Of a DNA stretch of 64,000 nucleotides, positions 26,401 through 38,400 are shown in pieces. The notes below the pieces were generated by a model that was not told where the DNA came from, did no database searches, and worked only from the letters and a program-made list of their open reading frames with translations. This DNA comes from Girardinichthys multiradiatus (taxonomy: Eukaryota > Chordata > Actinopteri > Cyprinodontiformes > Goodeidae): contig NC_061813.1 in assembly GCF_021462225.1 (NCBI RefSeq), positions 21,848,442-21,912,441 on the forward strand, read 5' to 3'. Numbering within the stretch: position 1 is the first letter of the stretch; each line of letters begins with the position of its first letter. The position numbers and the translations under genes are program-made.

Positions 26401-29400
26401 GTTTTGCTGTTCAATTATGCCAGAGCTTGGAACATCCCTTTTAATTTTGTTCTAATACCACCGCCTTATTGGGCTGGTATTCACAGGACAACCCTTAACG
26501 GACTGAAATATTATTTAATAAATTATTAAAGTATTAATATTAAATAATTTATTCATATTCATAATCACAAAAGTACATTAGATGGCAATTAACTGGAGAA
26601 GTTTAAGTTCTATAAATGTTTTTGTAGTGGACTTGATAATTACTTGACTTTTTATGTCCATATTGATTACCTTTTGAAAAGGTTTTGACCAAAGTTGGGT
26701 TTTTAGGTTAGCATTTTTTGTCTTGTTAGAAAAAGCATGTTTTTATTAGATTTAGAGTACAGTGATATTTTTACATGAATGCAAGTATATTGTCTTAAAA
26801 AATTGAAATTGTATATCTAGCTGCTCTTTGTTTTGTTACAGGTGCAAAAGCAAGGACTCGCTCTTGCAAGCTTCATGAGCTGGTCAGTTTGGCATCATTA
26901 TCAATCAGAGGAAAAACTTATTTTTCAATTGTCATTGCCTAAGCACTGATTGGCAACATATCAGCTTACACCTGCAGTCTGCTAAAATATCACTTCAGTG
27001 TGTAAAACACCCAGGGGAGGCACCTGTTACCGATTCAACAATTAGCAATCTTCAGCATAAGACACCATTCAGTCTTTGCATGCTCATTAGTTCACTATCG
27101 ATGGCCGCTAGATTTAAACTAAGTCAACTTAAGTCTAGCTTTGTGAGAAAACCTGTCAAGTCAATTAATCTTTTTTCCACTTAACTCCAGGAATTCCCCC
27201 AGACACTGTTCTTCTCTGACAGCCCCTACCTCCAAACTGTTTGCGGAACTTTAATCACAATTTACTCTTGTAATTAAAAGTAACCCTAAGTTTTACAAGA
27301 ACCTGTCTGATGCTTTCACCTGGGTCCAGTATTTTACCCATTATAGCAACCACCCAATAAATGGGTTTGCAACAGGGGTAATAATTAACTAGTTTTGGTG
27401 GAAAAATGTATCATCAGTAAATATGTGTAAATATTAATTCAAATAATAATACATTTACACTTTGACTCAATTACTAGCTCATGGGGATTTTCTCATCATC
27501 TTTAGATAATGTCTCCTTATCTCTGAGAAAATAGAGAACTAAAATTAGTTTTTTTTTTTTTTGTATGATGTTTGTTAACACTTTGTGAATCAGTCATAAA
27601 TATTGCAGATTTGACTTTAACATGGTTCAGACTTTGGCCATGTTCATTAGCCTGTTTACCCACCATTTCAAAGTACACTGTTCCAACCACTTTTCCTGTT
27701 GCAGCCAGGCATCCAGCTGGACACTCGTACCTGTACATTAACAAAGAAAACACCATAGTTTAAAGACTGTACATTTCTCATTAGGTCCTCTTTGATCTTC
27801 ATTTTACCTATTACATGTTGTTCCTTTGCACTGATCTCGTAGCTTAATATCACAGGTGACGGGCTGAGCTGAAAAACATAAAAATTAAGGGTTCTCTCAG
27901 TAAATTCTGCTACACAAAACAGCATCCACAAGCCATCTGTTTTAATTCAGTATGACTAGTTTTGAAAGTCCCAGGCTAATTGACACCTAATGGGAAGCAT
28001 CGCTGCATTGCTTCTAGAACAAAACACACACAAAAAATACCTCCGCAACATATTTCAGGGTGGTCAGCAATACTAGAGGAAGTGTCTCATCTTACACTTG
28101 TAAGGCCCTTACACTGCAGAGGGGAAGCTATTCAAAAACCACAGCAAGCCCCTCTAACACCCATTCAGCAAGCCAAAAACAAACATTCCCTCAAGGGATC
28201 ATGCTAAAATAAAGCCTCCTCCCTTCTCCTAAGAATGACTTGCAGTATTGAGCTTAGTTCACAAACTGTCTCAGTTGATCACGAAGAAGACAAGTAAAGG
28301 CTACAGGGTTTCAAAGAAATCTTACATAAACTGCAAGAAAAAACTGTTCCAGTTATGGTCTGTTTTCTTTCTATTATCTATTACTGCTGCTTCAACACAA
28401 AAAAAGTCTGATTCACGGGTTCTAACCCATCTTACAGAAGTTTTTCTTTACGGTACATAGTGTAGTGTGCTTGTGGCATCTGTGAGTGCCCCCCCTTTTA
28501 CCAAGCCTAAAGGCCCCAAATTTGAGTTAAAACTTGATCCAGAATAAACTGCCAATGGCAGCTTACACATCTGCTGTATGTTGACCGCTTCATTCTTGTC
28601 CAGGTCCTCTGTGGGGGGCTCGGTGGGGGCCAGGACTGGGGCTGGAAGGCTGGGAGGTGCAGGCTTGGAGGCCCAAGACCAGGGTTTTGTGCCTCGAGGG
28701 CTCTCAGGCTCAATAAAGTTACTTTCCTCTGTTTCCTCCTGCGAAGGGTTGGATCTGTCATCTTCAACTAAAGATACAGAAAAGAAACGATGAGTTGTTT
28801 CAATTCACTTTTGTCTGGGTTCTTTTCTTTTTCAGTGTGGCTCATGGGTACCTTTGTAGCAAAGATTGTCCTTGCAACCTCCACCATAGCTTGGAGGACA
28901 TGAAGAGCATGGGGTTCCATGTTTGTAGGGGGCATGTCCCCACCAATTTCCCCTGTTAGATAATCAATAATTAATGAAAATGCTCAAATAATGTAAAAAA
29001 ACCTTAATTATTTTTATTTAAACTTCCTAATATGACTTCATAATGGTGTGCTTACTTCGGTGAATAGTTGCAGACGAGATAAACAGCTTTGGCCCAAATT
29101 TGTCCCCACACATTCATGTTGTAGCAGAGGTTGATGGCACAGCCAATTCGGCTGCTCGTGGCCCAAACCAACTACAAAACGATGACATTATTTACAATAG
29201 AATAAAAACAGCTGACACAAATCGGCCCTAAATCATTAAAGTGGTGTGGATTACCTGTGTGTAATGTGTGCAAACAGGCCCAGAGCATTTGAAAGGGCAG
29301 TAGGGATTACACTCCTGAGGGTAGGGGAAGGAGTAATCTTTCACTTCATCGTACCAGGCCTGCACATGGGACGTAGGGGGGCGATACCTAATAACATCAG

Positions 29401-32400
29401 TAAGCACAGATATGGCAAGGAGGGCTCATTGGTAGTTATTAATGATAACAATGATTAATAGACTGGAAAAGTTGTTTGGGATATTTGGTAATTCAATGAA
29501 TTTATTTAAACCTTACTTGCAAAGCCTTGACTACTATGTGTCATTTGGGAATTGTATATCTAAGTAAAGAACGATTTTACTGTATTGTGGGTTCCTCAAG
29601 GCTCCATTCTTGGGCCACTTGTATTCAATGCTTACATGCTCCTCTAGGTCAGATTATTACAGTGTTGTACAAAGTATTACAACATCTCTTGTCATATTTA
29701 TTACAATGATGCACAACTTTATATTTCTGTTTCACCACATTACTAGAGTTGCACAATATTACAAAATTATGTGATGCAAATATTATTAGCAAATGTTGAA
29801 ATGATTACATTTGCTGCAATAAATCCACATTCCTCACCTAGGTCTTTTTCATGTTTGCTTCTAATTAGCTCTGTCACCTTTAGTATCTAGAGCACTGTCA
29901 TTAGAATTAGGTGCAAACATCTACTGGAGTGAAACTCAATCCAACAGGTGGAATATACAATTTTGGATGCAAAGTGTCAACACATGATGCTTTATAAATA
30001 TTAGCCAACAGTTACTGCATTTCAAACAGTCCTTTGCGATATTAATATTGTGCACACTGATGCTGCGATTAAGAAGCAGCCCCACATGACACAGAGTGTT
30101 TCCATAATATCAATGAGTGGAATTTCCTCCAGTTGTAAAAAAGATGGTAGTCATTGTTTTTGGTTCCAAAGAATGCATGGTTAATCATCAATACCCAATA
30201 CTCAATATAGCTATATAGTGTATGGGTTCATTCTTGTGAAGTCTTACCTATTCATTTTTTTTTTTTTTATCTTACTGTTTCTTTCTTTTATTTCAATGTC
30301 TCTTTTTTGAAGAGAAAAATATTAGTAATATTATATAATAATATTCAATAAATAAACGTGTTTAAATATTTTTTCTGCCTTTTTCTAGAAATTGTTATTT
30401 TTTTCTTTTATACAGTATCCTTCAAAGCACGTTAAATCACATGTCTGAATGGTGCTATACAAATAAACTTGCCTTGCCTTATGCTGTTCCCTGCTTTTTC
30501 GCGGACTAGAAATTCTATCTAATAATAATCTTGCAAGTAAAATTTATATTATGTTCATATTATGTTTCATGTATTTTAGAATATCTAAATCCAGGATAGA
30601 CAGCACCAAGGGCTTAAACTAATCAACTAAATGTTCTCTAATGTGAAAATCTTATTTATCTGATGGTGTTACTATCCCGTAGACATCAAACGTGTTAGTC
30701 TGCCAGAAGCCAGTGGTTTGTGTCACATGGTCAATCCATCTTTGAAGCGAGAAGCAATGGAGTTGCACAAAGAACACATGTTCAGTCAAAGTTGTGACAT
30801 ATGATTATTTAAATGCACTTATACACAACCAAAGTAAGAAATAACAATGTTTCTAATCTCACATAAACAATACACAATACCATGTGCTATTGCTAACCCC
30901 GGATAAACACACCAATGTAAGTACAACTGTTATGATGGTTCTAATTGGAAATCACTGCTCAGTTACCAAGGAGACTGGCCTGGGACCAGGTGTTAAAGGG
31001 TAATTTGACTAAAATCAAGCATCTAGACAGTTAGGTGAACTGATTACATATTGAAACAAGATTCTCTTATGGCAGACATTAATGTTTTAGGAACTTTTTA
31101 AAAGGGGGCCGAGCAAACAAATGGAGAAACAAAAGCAGGGAGAATCTCTGCTGTGTAAATCTACTTGTCTCTTATACAGCAGTGTGGGTTTATAGGCTCT
31201 CAGGAGCTCGTCCACAGTGGGTAAACACTGTCAGCAGCTGCTCAATATTTGCCATAATGGCTGATTGTCTAGAGTAGTGAAGGATTCAATTATGTTATTT
31301 TTAAAATTATTATAAATATTTGCATGTGAGTATTTAGACTGAATTTTTAATATGGCTCATGAGGACATAGAACAGTCAAGTCAGCTAAATGCTGAAATAA
31401 AACAGTATTTTATTATATATGGTCTATACTGTGTAAGAAAAAATAAAATCTTTTGATAGAGGGATTGGAAAAGCCTATTATATGTGTAATGCCTTTTTGG
31501 AGCTCCTTAATCATACATTATGGAATTTTGATTATTATTAATTATGTAAACAAGATCCTTACTGTTTTATAAGGTAAAACATCACAGGCATATTAATGAC
31601 AGCTATTTACCTTCCCCAGTGCACACCCAGGTTCTGCCCAATCTGTGAGAGTAAGCCTGCAGGACCATGCTCCCATAGGCAAGTCTCTGCCCACTCCTCA
31701 GCTGTCCGTTCCAGCTCTGTGTCCCATACCTGACCAGAGGAATAACATAGACAGAAAACAAAAATCATCAGTTTGCTGAATATGTTCAATAAAAGCTAGA
31801 AAGCTGTCAGACTGCTATCCAAAGTCACATAGAAAGAGATAACAGAACATAAGGTTCATCAGAGAGCTGCTAATTAGCAGAGATATTTACAGCCCTGGTC
31901 TTTATTCTGTGGTGTGATGTGGAGCTAAGTAGCTTCCCTCATCTCCCTGCTTACTATATCTAGATGCTGTTATCAATGTAGATATTTTTTTCTTTACTCC
32001 TGCTAATCAGCTATCCTGAGCATGTTTTCCCTGGAAATTGTTGCTAAGTTAATTTAAGAAGAAAAAGAAAAAATATTCTGTTAAGTAATACCTTCCATAT
32101 GTTTGACTTGCTGCATGCATTTCCTTTACTTTACGCTCTGGTTTGCACATTCACTAAAGGTCTGGAAATGCAAAGAGCTCCTCCATACAGCTGCTCTATG
32201 CTCTAATACAGTTGAATGTTAGAATAACATAGCCGTAATTCCACTGAAGGACAGTACGTTCCTGTAATCGCACACCTTTTTGGTCACATTCAGATTCACT
32301 TATATAACAGGTGTGTGCGGAAAAATCTGTTAGTGTGTGCATATGTGTGCGCACAATACACAGGTAAAAGGTGTCAAAGATTTGGTTTTAAATTTGTTCC

Positions 32401-35400
32401 AAAATGTATTGCTGACACTGGAAGGACCCCACTACCATGTCTGCATCATCTCTAGATCGCCTCTAAAGCACACACCATTCTTGAAACCAGATTGTTTGAG
32501 CTGATGCTTGTTAAATGTAAGCGTTTCTTCAGATGCTTTTTAACTATCTTTTTTAATCAATAAGACCAGTGTGATTTTATTGGACATTTCTGCAGCTCAA
32601 TGACATATTTAAATACTAAGCCTTTAAATACAGAACTAATATATGCTAACAGATTTCCTGCACCCTGCATGAAGCAGATCAGATCTGCAGCCATTTGAAG
32701 TTGCATATGGTCCAATTTGCTCCATACCTTATGATGACTTGCAGTGTTGGTTAAAGCATGATGCAGAATCTGTTTTACTCAAACCATCCCTGGGCTGACA
32801 TGATCTCTATGTGCAGTGAGCTGACTCAAATATCAGCATCTGTTTTAACATTTTAAAGCCGCTTTCTTAGCTTGAGTTGTTTTTTGATGTATCTAAAAAC
32901 GGGTTTTTAGATTCATAGTCCTGTCACATCTAGGATGTGCTCTGTTGTGTATAGTGCATACATATTGGAAAGAAGGGTGTAAAATACACAGAGTGCTACT
33001 CCGTCAGGATAAGGTAAGTTGTTTTTTGTTGTTTCACTATATTTAATGACCTAGTCATCGTCTTGGTGTAAATAAAGGTGTAATAAAAATACACTTTTGA
33101 GTAGCACAAGAAAAAAGGATCATCTTAAGATGCCACTGAAGGCTGGTTTGCAATGATGTGTCAGGGTATAATGCTGAAACATTGTAAGAAATTATAAGGC
33201 TGACAGATTGTCACAAATGAACAGTCAATCAGATTTGTGGGCCACTGAGTTTGTCCAAATGTGCTCTTTAAAAGCAGATTTGTTGATGCTTTGCAGTTTC
33301 TTTTCATAATCCAACAACCTACTGAAATAAAACAGCTTTAAAACAATTGACATGAATGTTAGTTACTTGGCAAGAAACACTCATAGTAGTGCATGGTCAT
33401 CATTGGTGGAAAACTGCTAAAGGAAACCAATTTGATATACCATCTAAATAATTTATCCCTTTTATTTTCAGCTGTTGCATCTGCACAGTATACAGCCAGG
33501 TTGTCAAGCTGCTGGTGTTTGCACAGCTACCCCAGCAGGAGGAACCTCGTAACCAAAATCCTGATCCTGCCCACCTCCCCCTCTGACAGCACTACTTTAA
33601 GGCCTGTAAAGAAAAACACCCTTCACCCTTGCTAAAATTTTTCAGCGCCACGCACATGGTGTTGTTTATTTCGCTTAACACTTCATTTGCTGTCTGGATT
33701 TTTCAAATTGTTTTTTTTTTTTTACTTTTTGTCCATCTGGTTGCCCTCAAAAGGTACAGAGGCTACTTCCTTTGCAAGTAGGAGTTTCCTGTATGTAATA
33801 TATGGACCATACTGAAAAATATTAAGTAGCGAGAAAAAGATGGAAACTGGGAAAATAAAGCAAAACAACAAAGATAAGATTGGATACTTAGGAGACAGAA
33901 CACAACGATAAAAATGGTCAACTGTTTCTCATAAACCCTCAAGGAATGAATATAATCTTGGGAAAAATAAAAATATAGAACATATCACAAACTGATTGTG
34001 CAGTAATTTGCTTTTAGTGTGAATTGCCATTCGTTTTTCAAGCATGACATTCCAGTCCAGACAAGTCCTAAACTCAAATAATTTCACTAAATGGTTTGAC
34101 AAAGCAAAGAAAAAGGCTGCACAAGCAAAAGCCACAGATTTTAAAACTTTTTCAAATGGATCAAATACTAAACTGGCCTATCTGGAGTTAAAGAAATGAG
34201 AACTTATCTCAGAAAAAAAAAAAGTTGATACACTGTAAGACGGATGTCTTCTGACTAGCTTCGCATTTTGGAAAAGGCCGACTGATCAGAAATGCAAAGA
34301 AAGCCTGCAAGACTATCTCAAGCTAGGCTGAAGCAACTTGTAGCAATTATTAACATTATAAAAAAAAAAAAACATATATCAGGCCCTGGAATAAGCATGG
34401 GACGATTACTGCCATCAAGGTATATATGGGTTTAAAACTTGAGTTACGGGTTCAGAAATATCATATTGTTCCTGCAGTCTTCCTAAACAAATGCCAGAGA
34501 ATGTGGTAGAGTGTTCTGAGTTTGGGTTATCACATAGGGAAACACATAGGGGGTGCTACCCCTCACCCACCTTTTTTTCTGCACTGCTGGCCAGCTGCCT
34601 GAAATAAGGCTACTAAAGTTTTCTCATACTTTAGAAGAGACTAGTTTATTTGTATTTATTTAAAAATAAAAGCAACTAGATCATGTTACTCACTTTGTCT
34701 TAACTCTTACACTGTGAAACTCTGATATGTTTACTCAAGACAATACCATGAATATTCAATACTGGCACATGACTTTCAAGGATAAAACCCTGTCCTAAAA
34801 TGTTCCTTAAAGAAAGACCAAAAAGAAATATTTTGTTTGCCAATAATCATTTTCACAAGAAAGTTTTTGCAACATAATTTTCATAGCCTTTATAGTCAAC
34901 AAATGGTATGTCAAGGGGATTATGTTTCCTTATATTTCTGGTGCTGTCCATGCTGTTCTGGATGTCTGAAGAGTCATTTGTGCCCTGCATCTCTTTAAGG
35001 CATTGTGGTGGTGATCATCCCTGGACACAATGACTGAAGGAACTGTGGCACAGGAATTCACAGTGAAAGCTAAAGTCAGAAATGTTTGTGGTAGTCATAC
35101 ACGCTGTTATACAAAGAGGATGCAGGAAGTGAAAAGGGACTAAGATCCATACCTTCAGGTGCCAATGGAGGTTAAACTTTGATGTGGACTCCAGATGATG
35201 CACAATTAGTTGTTTGGAGTATTTTTTTTTAAATCAAAGTTTCCAGCGGATGTATCTGGAGATCATTGTGGAAAGAAGGATTCTTCATAAAATGAAGAAC
35301 ATTATGGAGAACCCTGAGCATCCTCTTCATGAGACTGTCCTACAACAACAGAGTGTCTTCAGTCAGAGGCTTCTTCAGATCTGCTGTAAGATGGAGCGCT

Positions 35401-38400
35401 ACAGGAGATCCTTCCTGCCCACAGCCATCAGCATCTACAAGGATTCTTTGAAGAAACCTTCATAATATGAGCTATAACAACATTTAATTTCCCTTTGGGA
35501 TTAATAAAGTATTTTTGAATTGAATTGAATTGAATTACTGGTCTGGAGTCAGAGGGTCAGTTATGAATCTTGTTCTGAATGCACTTTGGCCCCCCCCTGT
35601 GGAGATCTTCTGAGCATAACCAGCTCATCAATCTGGATATCCAAAACTTTGGAACTAATGGATCTCTCAGCTGACTTTTAGGGTCCAGAAATATTTTGTG
35701 CCATAGTGAATCAGTAGTTACCAGGTAGATTTACAAGCCCTGTGCTTAAATGTCTGATTGTTTTCAAAATTTACTACAAAAAAAAAGATTCATCCTGGAA
35801 AAAAAAGATTTCATTAGTGCTTTGTGAAAAATCACTAACAGCACCACTACCTCAAACCTGAGTGTGGTGTAGCAAGGCCAAGTTAAACATCAAGAAAGCT
35901 GGGGCCCCTCGATCTGTTTGTCTTCCACTGATTCAAACACTGACAACCCTCTGTTCTTACCTGTGGGTCAACATCTGAGTGAGAGACAGAACCGTTGTCC
36001 CCATGCTGAAGCCACTGCAGAGCATAAATGCTTATTCAGGCAATTTTGTTGGCCACTGTGTTGGATAATGACAGAATGGGAACGGAGCCACAGGGGTAAG
36101 GAAGCGAGAAGCAGGGAGAAAGAAAAATAGAAAGGGGGGGACGGTAAGTAAAAAAAAAAAAAATCAGATGAAGGGGGAGATAAAGAAGCAGATCTGAACT
36201 GATGTTATCTTTGACAATTGCCTCAGAGGGTCACTGGGGTTGTGGTTTAATACAATGGAGGACAATAGGAGAGCTGATGGGCAAACGGTTCTCTGAATGC
36301 ACGTGGCTATGTGCATCTCTGCACGCATGAGTGTGCAACTGGAGCACAGCCGAGCACATCTACAAAGTCTTCCAGCAGAGTGAAGCTTTGAGGTTTCTGG
36401 AAAGTGACAGCAGTTTGGGAAAAAAAGCCAATTTCAAATAAAGAGGAAACCAGTCACTGAAAAATATGACCTGCAAAGCTGACCACTAACTCAAATATTG
36501 ACAACTACAACTGCAAATAAAGGTGTCATTTTCCCCTTTTCCTTAGTCACAGAATAGTGGCTTTTGTCTTTCGGTCTGTCTCAAATACATAGTATCAAGG
36601 TATATCAAGGTGGTTTCAAAACAGTTTCTATGGTTTAACACTTGTTTAATGGGATGCCAGAGAACTAACTTAGTGACCCAAGAGTCTTATATAGTTACTA
36701 ATGTAGAGTGAATGCTTAAGGGCTGAGTAAGTTTTCTTGCTTGGTAATAAAACATGAAGGCTGGAAAGTCATTTTGAATGCATGGCCTAAGTGTAGTATT
36801 CACACTTAGATGTAAACCCCACAAGAACCCCTGATGAATCAGATAGCTAGAACTGCTAATGTAACTTTCAAAATGTAGTTCATGTGATATTATTTCAAAG
36901 AGAGATACACTACTGGTCAAACGTTTTAGATAAACTTTCTCATTTAATGGGTTTCTTTATTTTCATGATTATTTACATTGTAGATTCTCACCAAAGTCAA
37001 CAAAACTATAAATGAACAAACATGGGATTATGTAGTATACAAAATGTGTGAAATAACTAAACATTTTTATATTTTAGATTCTTCAAAAAAGCCACCCTTT
37101 GCTCTGATGACTGCTTTGCTCTCTTGGTATTCTCTCCATGAGGTGGTCACCTGAAATGGTTTCCTAAAGAGTCTTGAAAGGACTTCCCTGAGGTTCATTG
37201 AGAGACGGCCAAAGGTTAATATTTCAGTCATCACAGCAAATGGTGACTACTTTAAGGAATCAAAAATTTAAACATATTTAAAGTTCATTTTCAATTTTTT
37301 GTTTGCTACATAATTGCATATGTGTTCATTCACTGTCTTGAGGCCTTCAGTGAAAATCTACGTACAGTGTAAATCGTCATAAACATAAAGAAAACCATTA
37401 AATGAGAAAGCATGTCTAAAACCTTTGACCGGCAGTGTATATTAAGTCCGTTATCTATAGGACGGAAGCCTAAAAGAACTAATATTACCAGACTCTGAGT
37501 ATTTACACTGAAAAGAAATGTCAATGTCTCGTGTTTTTAAAGTTCACTTCCAAATGCTGGTTGTTTCGACAAATAAACACACCTTTTGAAATTGAAATTG
37601 TTTATATTTATTTTGTAATTAAATGACATATTTAGTAAAGCTACTTAAGACTCTAAATTCAAGGCTTAGTAGTTGGGAATTCAGTGGGGATCTGCAAATC
37701 TTGCCTTTTGACTCGAGGAGCTTGCAGGTGTTGACTTGGGGCTTGGAAGGAAAGACTTAAAACCTAAAGCCTGTGCATACTCTGCAAAAAACAAGATTTT
37801 TTTTTTGTTCTCCTTTAGATACTTTCTAATTAAAATAGCTATATGTTTAGAGTCATTGTACATTTGGAAAAAAAATTGTGTCCAAGCTTTAACATGCTGG
37901 CTGATGTCTTGAAATTAATTTTCTTCTAATGTTCTATCCCATTGATTACATCTATTTTGTAAAGGGCACCAGTCCCCTCTGCAGCAAAACATCAATACAA
38001 CATCCACCAGCCACTACTGTGATGGAGATTTAGATTGGTATTCCCAGGTTTGCACGCTTCCCCCTTTTTTCTCCTAACGTAATGATAATCATTATGGCCA
38101 AAAACGTCAGTTCTAGTTTCATCAGATCAGAGGACATGTCATGTGCATTTGCAAACTTTAATATGGCTTTTTATGGTACTTTTGGAGTAATGGCTTCTTC
38201 TTTGCCAAGTGGTAAAGAAGAAGCCTATGTTGGTACAGGACTCGTTTCTATGTGGATAATGATAATATCTCATCACCTTTAGTTGGTATTTAAACAGGAT
38301 CTTTTCCCTTTGATCTTGAGTTGATTTTCACTATTTTTACTCCAGGTTATATTGTGAGAATCTCCTTTCTATCTTGCCTCATTCTCTTTGTTAAATTCCC

